A DNA stretch of 64,000 nt from Brachycybe producta (Eukaryota > Arthropoda > Diplopoda > Playtdesmida > Andrognathidae): contig JAUPFP010000021.1 in assembly GCA_036925085.1 (NCBI GenBank), forward strand, positions 2,692,027 to 2,756,026. Direction: 5' to 3'. Positions within the stretch are counted from its first letter, which is position 1, and each line of letters starts with the position of its first letter. A program made the translations under genes and the position numbers. Under the pieces are notes generated by a model. It was not told where the DNA came from and made no database searches. It saw only the letters and a program-made list of their open reading frames with translations. This document shows positions 1 through 11,714 of this stretch, piece by piece.

Positions 1-311
1 AAACAGCTTGCCATATTGTACGAGACTCATCCCTATGTGTCGTCCCCCTTGAATTTCTATCAACAACAGGGACGACAAAAAAGAGCGAATCGCGTACAGT
101 ACAACAAGCGTAATGTTACGTTTTACTTTATTTCGGCGTTTTACTGAATTTTAAGAATTAAATTCTATCCTAAATGCCTAATAAAACGCGGATAAAAAAT
201 AAAATAACTACGCTCAGCCGGGAATCTTAATGAATTTGCTAAATGATTTTCGTCTATGTTGTCCCCCTTGTTAAGCAATAATTAAACCAGTGACCGCTAA
301 TTATTTTCAAC

Positions 312-328
312 AGCGGCGGCGGCGGCCA
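312..328. promoter_or_regulatory. CGG-rich promoter-proximal tract upstream of TTC33
   Basis: A short run of GCGGCGG units followed by CAGCTG sits about 105 bp before the TTC33 start codon in otherwise AT-rich DNA. A very similar GGCGGCGGCC block lies about 145 bp before the RNF170 start. The position suggests 5'UTR or core promoter; that role is inferred. The remaining 1-311 shows no gene. Confidence 0.35.
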
Positions 329-431
329 GCTGATAGATGTAAATTTGGTAACTTGTGTCAACTGTGTCCGTCTGCTATATTATGCTAATTTTTATTAAAA
401 ATATAATGTAAATTAATGTAGAAACATCTCA

Positions 432-1464
432 ATGACATCATTCAAATGGAAACACAAGATCGGGGAGAATGTCTGCAAAGAAACAGCTAAGAAATTCAAA
501 GAAACGTTAGTCGACGAAGACGATAATGAGAACGGTTCTGCAGCAAACTTCGAACCAACCGAAGACGTTCTCTTCGTACGTCCAAAAAAGATGAAAATGA
601 TTGCATTGGAAGACAAGGAAACAAAAGCTATGAGGCTACTACAAGAAGGTTGTCTTCTTGCAGAGAACGACAGGTTTCTTACCTCTTTCTCTCGCTCTCT
701 TGGTGTGTGTGACATTCCTTTGATGATGCTCTTTCTTTCCTTTTAAGACTCTGGGAAGCGATAAAAAAATGGGACGAGGCCATTCAATTGACGCCAAATG
801 ATGAAAAGTTATACGAAATGAAAGCACAGGTAAACCTAAAAAGAAATGTGCGGTAAAAATACCGTCATTACGAGTTTGTTTCTTTCGTATAGGCTTTGAG
901 TGAATTACATGAAGTTCTTCTTGCGATCAAAGTGGCCGAACGAGCCGTTGATCTCAAACCGAATTGGTGGGTGGCTCATCAAACCTTGGGGCGAGCTCAG
1001 CTCGGTATAGGAGAAGTTAACTTGGTACTAATAAAGTAGTAACGATATTACGTCACTCTCTCTCTGTATTGCGTTTATAGACTTCAATTTCATTCCCTCG
1101 TTAGGCCATTAAGTGTTTCAGTAAAGCTTGTCATCTGAATCCATCCGAAGAGGAACTTTGGGAAGATGATCTAAGGTGGGCAATCTCTTTAAGAGAACAG
1201 TCATTGAAGGTTAAAAGTAAATCGGAGGCATCATCGGCTTCCTCCTCCGTCGTTAAACCTAAGCTTGTCATCAAGGAACTGGACAAAGGAACGAATTCAT
1301 TGGATGATGATGATGAAGAAGGAGAACCTTTGAGGATCTCCTCAAACACTGGAACGAACTTGACACAATGTGAGCCTTTGGCGAATGAAGATGTCAAGAG
1401 GCTGTCCATTAATTCTTGGATACGAATGAGACCTGTAATTAATAAAACTGACTGTTTAAAATAA
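432..1464 (+). CDS. TTC33: Tetratricopeptide repeat protein 33 (TTC33), 4 exons
   Basis: Exons 432-673, 748-829, 893-1024 and 1105-1464 join in phase to a 271-residue protein. The start MTSFKWKHKIGE matches the TTC33 N-terminus (family form: SFxWKxKIGE). Three TPR units follow at about residues 66-99 (AENDRLWEAIKKWDEAIQLT spans exons 1-2), 101-133, and 134-167 (TLGRAQLGIGEVNLAIKCF spans exons 3-4). The tail after residue 180 is rich in Ser, Asp and Glu and does not resemble the vertebrate C-terminus. Human TTC33 is of similar length (about 260). Introns are only 63-80 bp. TPRs mediate protein binding; the molecular role of TTC33 (also called osmosis responsive factor) is poorly known. The start has a normal context and no better upstream Met was seen. 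Family assignment is secure; the last ~90 residues rest on the open frame only. Confidence 0.93.
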
Positions 1465-1518
1465 CCGATTTTTAATTTTTTTTATTAAAAGAACTTGTAT
1501 TGCATAGAAATTAAGTGA

Positions 1519-1524
1519 AATAAA
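1519..1524 (+). other. Polyadenylation signal of TTC33
   Basis: AATAAA lies 55 bp after the TTC33 stop. An earlier AATAAA at about 1440 is inside the coding sequence. Confidence 0.5.
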
Positions 1525-1549
1525 TTTTTTAAAAAAATGTTTTCTTAAC

Positions 1550-1876
1550 AGCTGAGTTTACAACTGGTTATTATACGTTTTAAAAAGCAACAATAAGGAA
1601 AAATTGAAAGTTTTTTAGAAACTAGAATCGGTAGCTCAATCACTTTATAATATTTTCATGTTGATATCTTTTAAAATAAACGTTTTACAGATATAAATTT
1701 AAAATATATCGTCACTGCTTCAACCTGAATCATTTTTCAAACTTAATAAAAACGTATATTTTTTAAAATATTAACATGGAAAATACCCTTAAATGATTAT
1801 GCGACCCTTCTAGTTTCTAAAACACTTCATTTTATTTTTCGGAAAGACAGAATATAATCACAAGAGTTTTGATGGT
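1550..1876. mobile_element. Family B palindromic MITE, copy B1
   Basis: Family B has inverted arms containing TTTTAGAAACTAGAAGGGTA and its complement, flanked by a TCTTTCARGAGCAAAA-type outer segment, and an AT-rich centre with GATATCTTTCAAAATAAAC. It holds no ORF. This copy has both arms, with TAGAAACTAGAATCGG at 1616 and CCTTCTAGTTTCTAAAAC at 1806. Confidence 0.75.
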
Positions 1877-2732
1877 CGTTTACAGTTTTAAATCCAATAT
1901 TTTCATTTTAAAATCAACAATTCATTTAAAAATCTCTGGATACAGACGATTAATTCTGGCTTGTCAATCCTGATCATCTGTTTAAATAGTAATGTTTTGT
2001 AACGATGGAAAAAAAAACTATTTATTGTTTAAAAAGAATGGGGGGGGGAGAGAGAGAGAGTCGCTGTCCATATAAAATTTCAAATAATGAACAAGCCAAA
2101 CTTGATCGTTTGTACCCAGCTTCTGAGCAGTAATGGCAACCAAAACAAGCATTTGCCATTTTTCTTTCTAAATTGTAAAAGCTAAAAACCAATGAAAATG
2201 CAGCATTTATGATCATGTGACCTATTTCTTTTTATAATATACACCCCCCATTCTCTCCTCCTTTTCAGATACTAAATTCTGAAGTACAGCTGTTCTCTCT
2301 AGTGTTGTTGTTGTTAATTCCAAATGTATTTATCTCAGTCTGGAAGCATTTTTCAGACATAAGTTAACACTTGCAAGTCGCGAGCAGTTTTGCAAGTATA
2401 TATTTATATTATTATACAAAAAGGAGAAGTGTGTCTACAAGAAAAAATATATTTTATATATAAAAAATATCATCAATAATGTGATGCTTATATTTAATTT
2501 AAAGTAAAAAAAAAAAATGAAAATCAAAAACAACCATTGGAATTATAGACCTATACGTGTATATGTATTAAAGCCAAGCAAGCTCAGTAACTGAAGTGGA
2601 TTTTCTAGTATTTTAGAAGAAGAAGAAGAAAAAAAACAGGGTATCTCAAAAATCTGACATTCAAAGCCAGAGAGAGAGAGAAAATATATATATATAAAGA
2701 GGGGGAGAGATGATGAGATTGTGTGCCTTCAG
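1877..2732. other. Intergenic, AT-rich, microsatellites
   Basis: A G-run plus GA repeat lies at 2040-2061 and further GA and TA repeats at 2670-2708. A motif like TGGATACAGACGATTAATTC at 1938 recurs at 3450 and 3890 next to other B copies, so it may belong to the outer part of that family. No gene seen. Confidence 0.4.
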
Positions 2733-2771
2733 GAAACAAAACCTGATTCTTCTTCTCCTTCTGTAAATGGG
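2733..2771 (+). CDS. Orphan exon-like segment (13 codons), tentative
   Basis: A 39-bp in-frame segment encoding ETKPDSSSPSVNG sits between a good acceptor (TGTGCCTTCAG) and a strong donor (GGTAAGTT). Its codons are more GC-balanced than the surroundings. It does not continue TTC33, which has already stopped, and no partner exon was found. It could be a microexon of a gene with large introns, or chance. Confidence 0.2.
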
Positions 2772-3109
2772 GTAAGTTCAACTATAGAAAAAATAGGATT
2801 AAGCAAAAATTCTCTTTTTATTTTGTATGATTTTTATGTCTATATTTATCCCCCATATGTATAGGGGGTGAATTTACAATAGCTTCTTTTTGGGGGCAAT
2901 GGGCTTTGAGGTCTTTGTGGAGGCTTTTTTTTTGTTAAAAAAATTTTTAATAATAAAATTTTTATAAATGCTGTTTGTAACATACAGTAAAATTGTTATA
3001 ATTTTTTTTTTTAAGATATTTTAGTTATTATTTTCAGATACATTGTGTCTTGAGGGCCACTTAAAAATTTAGGGCTCAAGTCCAATTAGTCATAATGTAG
3101 AGCCTGTCC

Positions 3110-3140
<31 letters not shown>

Positions 3141-3559
3141 TGGGTTTTTATATAAATAAAATAAAAATGTCTATTAGTTTTTGTACAAAGAGAGCCAGCC
3201 AACAGCTGACTTTTCAATATAATTCTCATTTTTTCTTCTTCCTCCTATCTGCTGTATGTACATTATTATATACAAATATATATAGTATATTATACACAAT
3301 TGTCTAGATATTACGCATACAATGGTTATTTTATTTGAGGAAAGAAAAAAGGAACCACAAGAGAGAGAACAATGAAATAGAAACACGCACATTAAATGCA
3401 GCAGCAGCATTTGACACACTAAAAACAAATACGATCCGCTTATTTAAGCTGGATACACACGATCATTATTCTGGCTTAATTGTCAATCATGGAGTTATGA
3501 AAACAATATAAAACAATTTCTCTTTATTTTTTATGTAATGATGGAAAAATAAGCAATTA
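2772..3559. other. Intergenic, AT-rich
   Basis: A (TA)n microsatellite lies at 3110-3133. No gene or clear element otherwise. Confidence 0.4.
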
Positions 3560-3835
3560 AAATAAAAATTGAAACTGTGTTTTTTTTTAGAAACTAGAAC
3601 GGTATATAGAGCTAAATTATATCAAAGTAATTTTAATGTTTATATCTTTCAAAATAAACATTTTATACAGATATAAAATTTCAAAATTAACATTATCTGC
3701 TTAAAGTAAGATAAAAAAAAGCTTCTTTTAAAAGATATCTCTTCTAACTACAGCTGCCCTTCTAGTTTCTAAAAATAGTTTCAAGTTTCGCTTTATTTTG
3801 TTGTTGTTGAAAGATAGAATTAGCCAAAGTTCACG
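3560..3835. mobile_element. Family B copy B2
   Basis: Left arm TTAGAAACTAGAACGGTA at about 3588, right arm CCCTTCTAGTTTCTAAAA at about 3758, then the outer segment GAAAGATAGAATTAGCC. Confidence 0.7.
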
Positions 3836-3989
3836 GAGTGTTTACACTTCTAAAATTAAACTTATGTATATTTTAAAAAATCTTATAGCTTGGTACACAC
3901 TGTCAATTCTGAATTGTCAATTCTGGACGTGAGAACATACACATTGGTTTAAAATTGTTTTTATAATGATGGGAAAATAAGCAATTAGA

Positions 3990-4272
3990 AAAAATAGAAA
4001 AGCGTCTTTTGAAACTAAAATGGTAAATAGCTGAATCACTTCATATAATTTTCTTGTTGATATCTTTTAAAATAAACATTTATGAATAATATAAGAATTA
4101 TAGATAAAAAAAATGTCTAAAAATATCATTACATATCTGCTTAAAGTTGGATCATTTTCAACTGATAATAGAAAATGCTGATTTACCCTGCTATATACCC
4201 TTCTAGTTTTTAAAATAGTTTCAAAGTTTCTCTTTATTTTGCTTTTGAAAGATAGAATAACCAAAGTTCAAG
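3990..4272. mobile_element. Family B copy B3
   Basis: Arms at about 4005 (GAAACTAAAATGGTA) and 4198 (CCCTTCTAGTTTTTAAAA), ending with GAAAGATAGAATAACC. Copy A1 begins 14 bp further on. Confidence 0.7.
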
Positions 4273-4285
4273 GAGAGCGTCTTAC

Positions 4286-4493
4286 ACAGGCAATTAGAAA
4301 ACGGGATAAACAGACGTTGGTTCCGCCCTTTTTATGACGAACGGCAACTTCTAATTGATAGGTTATGTAGTCTGACGTCACATGCTCTCCACCCTTTTCA
4401 ACGTCGAACCACACAATAAACCAATTAGAAGTTGCCGGTCGTCATAAAAAGGGCGGAGCCACCGTCTGTTTATCCCGTTTTCTAATTGCCTGT
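4286..4493. mobile_element. Family A fold-back MITE, copy A1 (208 bp)
   Basis: Family A begins ACAGGCAATTAGAAA and ends with its complement. Its arms of about 73 bp contain GGCTCCGCCC, TTTTTATGACG and CAACTTCTAATTGG. The asymmetric core of about 62 bp contains GTCTGACGTCAC and TTCAACGTCGAACC. It has no ORF. Several copies have clear 9-bp target duplications, which points to a Mutator-like (MULE) origin. This copy has no clear duplication. Confidence 0.85.
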
Positions 4494-4551
4494 GCTTGGG
4501 TACACAGTGTGTACAAACACTGTCAATTCTGGATGTAAAAACATACAAATA

Positions 4552-4612
4552 GCTCCATCTGGTGGGACAAAAGTAAAATAAATATAAAGCTACCTTAATG
4601 CATTTAAAATTC
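4552..4612. repeat. Repeat N fragment (CTCF-like motif plus AT tail)
   Basis: CCATCTGGTGGGACAAAAG, then AAAATAAATATAAAGC and CTACCTT. It resembles segments near 11570, 12025, 31210 and 42905, in which GGCGCCATCT is followed by ACAAAATAAA. Confidence 0.4.
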
Positions 4613-5420
4613 CCGTAATATTTTTAAGAGTAAAAATGGATACAAATTCTATTTTGGAATTCGTAATATTTTCTTTTTTCTGTAAATAAATAAAAATATG
4701 AAATTTAGGTTAAAAATATAAATTATAAAAACAGAAGGAAAAAAAGGAGGAACAAACATTTCTCTGATTTTGTATTTTTCTAGGTCGTTTCAGGTTAGAT
4801 TTGAAATATATATAAAAAAAAAAAATATTTTAGAACAAAACAGGAAAGTAATTAGTAAAAGAAAAATAAATATACAGCCTAATTTTAAGTTTTTTTTTTA
4901 ATTAGTAATAAATGAAAATGATAACAAATAAAGTGGTCTCTTATGCAGACCGTGTTTATAGTCGACATTTCGTTGATTTTTAAAAAAGTCTTTAATTAGA
5001 ATTTGTTATTCAAATTGTAACCACAAATATAATCGAGGCCAGAAGTGATTGTAAAAAACAAATATCAACTATAAACACAGCATAAAACTTGAACTGTATT
5101 TTTGTTTTTTTTTCCTTGTGGAATTATAAGTCTTCTATTTTGTACGTGTTTGAAAATTAAATTAAAAAATATTACATTGTTTACAATAATATATTATATT
5201 GCTTTTTTTTACAAAACGAAAATTTCGCAACTTCGCAGAAGGTTTTTTTTTCGTTTCCTTTTACTAACAGGATAATAATGTAAATATATGGGATCTTTTA
5301 TTTCTAGCAGTTAAAATATACATTGTATCAACGACGTGATGATGAAAATCCAAACACAAGGTTAAAAAACCCTTAGAACTACTTTTGCAAAACTCAAGTT
5401 TTATTTGACATTAGAAACTT
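4613..5420. other. Intergenic, very AT-rich
   Basis: Only poly-T/A tracts and imperfect AT repeats were seen. No gene. Confidence 0.4.
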
Positions 5421-6172
5421 AGGGCCCATATTCAAGAAGAAAATGGCGGTATCCCTTTCGGTCGAAGTTTTTTCCGTCGACAAGCCTCACGGATTGGATT
5501 AAAGGCTAACAGTGACGTCATAGGGGGACAAACTATATCCTTTTTTCTCGTCACTACAGCTAAAAAAACAAGGGATTCAAGGAATCCTATAGACCTCCAT
5601 TGCTTTAATATAGGTCTATGCGCACATGTTTGCACTTGCACACGTGCACGCATGTGTACGCACAAAATCGGGGTTCTGGACACACACACACACACACAGA
5701 CATCCTTTTTTGCACCTTTTCTTGCATGATCCTATATACCTCCATTGCTCTAAAGAGCAATGAGCAAAGAGGTTGCCCAAAAATCTATTAAGCTTTACAT
5801 TTTGTCTGATAAGAAAAATGTTAGCGAAAGTTTAAAACAAACTTTTGAGCACTTTTGTTATAATCCCTTTTTTGCCAGACAAAATGACTCAAGCCAAACT
5901 TTTTGGTTTACTATTCTGATGTCACAAGCTCAAGTTACAGTGCAGCAAGTCAACTGTAGACCACTACAACTGGATCAGCTGGAATTAACGAATAGAAAAA
6001 ATGCAAAAAAAAAAAAAAATGTACACAGCATGAATGAACCATACATCGAGTCTAGATCCTTCTGACTTGAGATCTATTGCAACACTTGAGCCTCTCACAT
6101 ACATCAAGATACCATTCCAAGTGTCCAACATCCAGTGTCATTATGAATGTTGATTACTCAAATATGGGCCAA
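5421..6172. mobile_element. Putative ~750-bp element with GGGCCCATATTCAA inverted ends
   Basis: The left end GGGCCCATATTCAAG and the right end ACTCAAATATGGGCC are inverted copies. Inside, CCTATAGACCTCCATTGCT and CCTATATACCTCCATTGCT are direct repeats flanking an alternating purine-pyrimidine tract. No transposase-like protein is encoded; the longest ORFs have no recognisable family. Confidence 0.4.
5616..5700. repeat. Alternating purine-pyrimidine tract and (CA)n
   Basis: A stretch of TGCGCACATG, GCACACGTGCACGCATGTGT and a (CA) run alternates purine and pyrimidine almost throughout. Such sequence can adopt Z-DNA. Confidence 0.55.
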
Positions 6173-6589
6173 TTGGACCTCTTTTCTAGAACCTAGAGTC
6201 ACCTCGTTTGTGCTCTATGGTAGGAACCACCGCTATGAAGAGGAAACAAATCCCATCAAGGATCCCGTCACACGCCCCCCCTTTCTGACACAAATTAATT
6301 ACATAGGAACGTGGTATATACCTACCAGACTAACACTATGAACTAGCCATGTGCAGTTTCTGTGGTCAGAGCCACATTCTTGGATGTACGAGAGAGAGAG
6401 CACTCCCCACACATGCTAGAACACAGAGCACACAAATGAGCAAAGCTGTGTATCTGATTTACTGATGTACTTACATTAGTATTTATACTGTCACTTTAGA
6501 AAGTACACAAAGCATGTGGTGAATGAAACACCAAGATGTTGCATTAATTAATGACTCTCAGAATTCAGTTTTAGGAAAGGACTCATCTT
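6173..6589. other. Intergenic
   Basis: No gene or repeat family recognised. Confidence 0.35.
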
Positions 6590-6715
6590 ATTTTGACTCA
6601 TCTCATTTATTTTGAAAGATATCAACATGAAAATACACAAAAGTCTAGTTTCTAAAATACATTCAATACTTTCAAGTATTTTGTTCTTGAAAGACAGGAA
6701 TAATCAAGAGTTTGA
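6590..6715. mobile_element. Family B half copy B4
   Basis: Only the right half is present: TTTTGAAAGATATCAACATG, TCTAGTTTCTAAAATAC and GAAAGACAGGAATAATC. Confidence 0.6.
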
Positions 6716-7422
6716 TATATACTCATCTGTTTATGAACTATTTTCTTATTAAGTTTTTTTTTTAAATGAACTTATTTCATTGACACAGTAATGTGACAAC
6801 GTTTTAGTGCTAATTAGTATTTATGTTTTGAACTGGAAAGAGGAAAAATCTCGATTTTTTTTTTAAAAATTACGCTTTTAAAAAAATCGAATTTTTTTTT
6901 TTCAAGTTTCATCGTCAGAATGTGTACATCATTTTAGGTCTGATGACATTTTATTGTAGGTGGCCCCGTTTTCGAGTTGTTAGACCCACAAAAAATTTTG
7001 ACCAAAAACTCAAAATTTGTTTCTAAAAAATTCATAAAAAAATAACCCCTGGGTAAAAGTTTCTAATTTTTTTGTCAGGAGCATCATATTGACCCACGGA
7101 ATCAAATAAAAAATACTGCATGTCTTTATCTCATTCCGTTCTTGAGCTGTTCGACCCACTAAATCGGGTATCACACTGTTGCAATAGCACTATCACAACT
7201 ATCTCGTTTGACTAGATAGTTGATAGTAACTGTCGCGATAGTAATATTTGTTGCGTGACCGCGCTTGTAGGGAGAAATACCCACTTTGTAGAGAAATTTG
7301 GCTTCTGTAGGGAGAGAGAGAGAGGCAACACTGTTGTTGACTCAATGATATCCTGTGAAGTAGACGTCACACTGTCATGTGACAGACAACTATCACGTTA
7401 CTTCAAGACATGTAAGACAGTT
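6716..7422. other. Intergenic
   Basis: No coding signal. A short GA run lies at 7312-7323. Imperfect inverted repeats based on ACTATCR units begin near 7165. Confidence 0.35.
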
Positions 7423-7480
7423 GTTCTATCGTGAGAGTGAACTATCGCAACTTTCATGACAGTTACTCTCACGATAGAAC
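7423..7480. repeat. Inverted repeat with 16-bp perfect arms
   Basis: GTTCTATCGTGAGAGT at 7423 is matched by ACTCTCACGATAGAAC at 7465, with a 26-bp loop. Related ACTATCGC/ACTATCAC units lie upstream. Confidence 0.6.
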
Positions 7481-7499
7481 TATCGCCACCGTTTTAAGG

Positions 7500-8553
7500 T
7501 AGTAAAACCTCTAACTAATTAAAAACAAAATGTGCTCTACTAGATTGTGTTGTAACAGAATTAAAAACCAATTGAATTGTAAAATTCGTTATTACAAATT
7601 TGATAAATTGTACAATTCGTAACTGTGTATTTAAAATTTTAATTAAGAATTGTACAATTTGTAATTAGGAATTGAAGTTTGTAATAAAAGTAAATGTGCG
7701 ATTGCGTGTCCTTTACAGGACTCCGTAGAATTCTGTACATTGCCTAAAAATGTCTAGTATAAATGTGAAAATTTATTACTAAATTGGTGGCTGTGTTTTA
7801 TCAGTCATTCTGCAAAATTACTAAACATTCAATAGGAAATATTTGCTTACAGATCTGTACGTTTCCTAAAATGCCTAGTAAAAATGAAAATTTCCTACCA
7901 GAAATTGGTGGCTGTTTTTAGTCATTCTGCGAAATTACTAGAAACAGAATGTGATAAATTATTAATTCGCTATCAAATTTGCATAATTTCTAGATTCGGT
8001 TGCATTGTGTAAATTGATTAAAAAATTTCTAATATAAATGTGAAAATTTCAAAACTTAATTGGAGGCTTTTCTATTTGTGTTTAGTAATTGTGTAGAATG
8101 ACTGACTTTGGCGATAAACTCTCAAGTCATCTTTTTGTTTATCCCAACAACAACAACAACAACCTTCAGTGATTTTGGCAAAAGAGAAGATCCATTTTTT
8201 TGTTTTCGAATTTAGTTAGTAAAATCCACCAACCAACGAACCAATTTAGAAAAACAACAAAAGGGAAGAATGTAGTAATAGACCTACATGATAGGATAGA
8301 GAGATAATGGGAAATGTTTTCTAAAATGTCACACGTTTGTCCCATTTGTGGAAACTTGAAAAGAAAAAAATCAACAACTTGATAGAAATAGGTGAACTTG
8401 TCATTCTGAACTTGTGTAGTTTGGCAACAACAGAAAGTGTGTTTAGAAAAAAAGACTGGTTTTTCATTAAATTATACATCAAGTTAAGGGCTCGAATTCA
8501 AGAAAATAAACTTCATTAAACTTCTTAAGATAGTTATACCTAGTACACACAGC
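7500..8553. other. Intergenic with degraded repeats
   Basis: GTCCTTTACAGGACTCCGTA near 7708 recurs near 8978, and CCTAAAATGCCTAGTA-type segments near 7744 and 7864 repeat. A (CAA)n run lies at 8145-8162. No gene. Confidence 0.35.
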
Positions 8554-8851
8554 TGATAATTTAAATGCATTTAAATAATAAACGTGTTCTACAGAGCCCC
8601 GTGAAGGACAAACAAACAATATGTCGAATTCAATTTATTCAGTTAATTAATCTGAAAACTATTGAGTTAATACTTAAATATAAAATATAGAAACTATTGA
8701 CATTAAAATATTGATTTAATATTTCAATTTTAAAATATTAATAATAAAGTCAATTTTTATTTGGTTCATGATGTCCTTAACTGGATTCCGTATAAATTCA
8801 CCTAAACACATTTAATTTGAATTCATTTAACTCATGTGTGTGTGTGTACAA
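8554..8851. repeat. Repeat family F, copy F1
   Basis: Begins GATAATTTAAATGCATTTAA, contains GTTCTACAGAGCCCCGTGAA, and ends with ATTTAACTCATGTGTG. Near-identical copies lie at 20061 and 20696. It is not palindromic; class unknown. Confidence 0.75.
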
Positions 8852-10490
8852 GGGGTATTAGTGAGGGATTTCAAGATTCATTTTAAAACAAGTGATGCAG
8901 AAGAAGCCAAGTTTAAGTTTGCAAACTTTGTAATAACGTTAATAACAAATTGCGAAGTTTGTAAATTTGCGATGCATGTCCTTTACAGAGCTCCGTAGAA
9001 ATGCAAACCCAATTCAGAAAACTGCGCACATATTGCACATTGTCTAGTAATTTCGTAAAATGACTGAATTGTCAGTTTGAAAAAATTTTTGTTAACACAA
9101 ATTGTTTGTATTAAGAAGACTAAACTTTCGATACAATATTTGATTAAATAATATTAAAAAAAGGGTAAATATGTGTGAGTAAGTTTAAAGGACAAATAAT
9201 ATTATTTATCTTAAAAAATAATCTTCTGCTAAGAAAAAAACAAAACAAGAAAATATAGAACGTTTTTCTATTAAATTATCAATTTTGTGACGTGTCTTTT
9301 TTAAGTGCAACAACAAGAAAAAGTGTCTGAAAAAGTGACATAAAGTCAAGTCTTATCTTTTGTTTTATTTTGAAAAATACAAAAATTGGCTTTTATATTA
9401 TTTATCATCATCATCATCATCATCTTTGCCGCCATTCGTATAGAAATGAAAAGAACAAAGGAAAAGAAAAATAATATAGTTTCAGTATATTGCATAACAC
9501 TTGCCAAAATAATAAATATTATAAATATACAAATATTATAATAAGTAATTTATAGACAATGATGTCATATGACTATTATTTTGATGTGGGTTTTATCTTA
9601 TATCAGATAAAGAGAGAACTTTGGGCCGCTGTATTCACAAGATCCTCTCGTTGGCACGAATGCAGATTGCACGACTCAAACAAGGGGGGAAGTTGGAGGT
9701 GGAGGCTAACCTATTATTAGAGGATTATATTTACACAATACCGAATGTGTCAAGATGACAGCATTTTTGTATCGGAGACAAAATTAAACATCCTCTCTCC
9801 CTCTTTCCAAGTTAATTAAACAAAATATGGCTACTAGTGTTTTAGGAATTGTACATTTTTTTTGACTGTCAAAAGAGGCTGATTAGAGGCTAGAATTCTT
9901 TTAGAATTACAGTTCTAGGTTAACTCTAGAGCTCCCTCTCTCTTAACTAGCCTCTTTGATTGAAAAAGGAATAATTCTTTTTGTCTCATATCTTATGATG
10001 ATGTCATTGCTTATTATTTATCATTTTATGAGACTATCATATTATGCTGGATACCAATTAATGGCTCTCATAAAGGTATGATAAATATATGATAATATTT
10101 GTCTTATAAAAATGTTTCGTAATTTTGTATATGTGACTGCTAACAAGGTTATGAGCAAAAATCTGACAAGTTACTGTCATATGACAGTCGTTTTGCCTTT
10201 CTGTAATGCACTAATGACTCATAAGGTTCCATAAAACCCATTATCTTAATTTACATTCGTAGCCTCCTCCTCCAACCCCTCGTCATCCTGTACGTGCAAA
10301 AAAGACATACATACTGCAATTGGACTTTTGTCCCTGTGCCACAGTCCTTCTTGGTTGCTTGTACAGCAATTTTTTTATAGAAACTTTAGAACTTTTAGAA
10401 GCAACTTCTCAAAAAGCCATTCATTTCAATCCTTGCACAAATGCAAGATTATAAAAGTCTTAAGTTATGAGTTAAATTTACTCAGATTAA
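8852..10490. other. Intergenic, AT-rich
   Basis: A (CAT)n run lies at 9402-9423. At 9870-9965 a short palindromic piece (GAGGCTAGAATTC, then ACTAGCCTCTTTGATT) resembles the interior of family C. No gene. Confidence 0.35.
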
Positions 10491-10593
10491 GACAAATAAA
10501 ACCCAGAATTCAAGAAGGAAACTTAGCACTTAAAACTACAACTTGAAACCTCTAAGAGTGGTAAATTTTTCCATGTCGAAACTCCTTCTTAAC

Positions 10594-10803
10594 ACAGGCA
10601 ATTAGAAAACAGGACAAACATAAGTTGGCTCCGCCCTTTCTATGAGGACAGGCAACTTCTAATTTGGTTTGTTGCGTGTGGTTCAACGTTAAAAAGGGCG
10701 GAACATGTGACGTCAGACTACATAACCAACCAATTAGAAGTTGCCGTTTGTCATAAAAAGGGGCGGAGCCAACTTCTGTTTGTCCCGATTTCTAATTGCT
10801 TGT
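10594..10803. mobile_element. Family A copy A2 (210 bp)
   Basis: The perfect 9-bp target duplication CTTCTTAAC lies at 10585-10593 and 10804-10812. The core is in reverse orientation. TGACGTCA is intact. Confidence 0.92.
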
Positions 10804-11089
10804 CTTCTTAACGAGTTCAGTAGGTACTAAAGTTTACTTAAACGAATTTTGGCCTTAAATTCTCTTATAAATCCCGTTTCACGCTCGTACGCACAGAAAC
10901 ACGTGACTCACGTAGATTTTTGCCTTGGATTATTTTTATATCTAATCCAATAAACATATTAGTCGTTTAAGGGATTAGACTTTTGTTACTCAAGTAGGAA
11001 AAACAGATTAATACATATATATTTTTTTAACTAAACCAATCCCCAACTTCAAGTACATTTATATATTTTATTCTAAACAACTTTTCCTC

Positions 11090-11292
11090 TTTGTTTCTTA
11101 AAACTTCCTATAGCTTTAAAGTTTTTTCATGGCAATATCTTACAAAATAAATATTTTATAGTTCACTTTGAAAAATGACCCGTTTTGTTTGTGTTTTTTT
11201 TTTTCCTTTGAAATTTCATGAAAAAAACTGTCGTTTTCAAACTATCATAAAAAGTTTAAAACACTTTTTCGTAATATTTCTTCTGAAAAACG
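11090..11292. mobile_element. Divergent family B-like element (left of A3)
   Basis: CAATATCTTACAAAATAAAT, GAAAAATGACCCGTTTTG and TTCGTAATATTTCTTCTGAA align with 42640-42850 in HOOK intron 3. Confidence 0.5.
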
Positions 11293-11502
11293 ACAGGTAA
11301 TTAGAAATCGGGACAAACAGAAGTTGGCTCCACCTCTTTTTTATGACGAATGCAACTTCTAATTGGTTGGTTATGTAGTCTGACGTCACATGCTCTCCGC
11401 CCTTTTCAACGTCGAACCATACAACAAACCAATTAGAAGTTGCCGGTCGTCATAAAAAGGGCGGAGCCAACTTCTGTTTGTTCCCGTTTTCTAATTGCCT
11501 GT
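11293..11502. mobile_element. Family A copy A3 (210 bp)
   Basis: The perfect 9-bp duplication TGAAAAACG lies at 11284-11292 and 11503-11511. The homologous locus at 42812-42970 lacks the element. Confidence 0.93.
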
Positions 11503-11565
11503 TGAAAAACGTTTTTTTTGAAAAATACGAATTTTTCCTCAAAACTTATTACTCCTCACACGGCA

Positions 11566-11625
11566 GTGGCGCCATCTAGAGGACAAAAACAAAATAAATA
11601 TTTATTTCAGCCACCTTTAAAATGC
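11566..11625. repeat. Repeat N copy with GGCGCCATCTAGA
   Basis: AGTGGCGCCATCTAGAGG, then ACAAAATAAATATTTATT and CAGCCACCTT. A close copy is at 42903-42956. Confidence 0.55.
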
Positions 11626-11714
11626 AAATAAATAAACTAACTTGAAATTTTTCAGCTACAAAAGTCACAGTAAAGCTTAGCTTTTTAAAACCACAAAAAG
11701 CGAATATGCAATAT

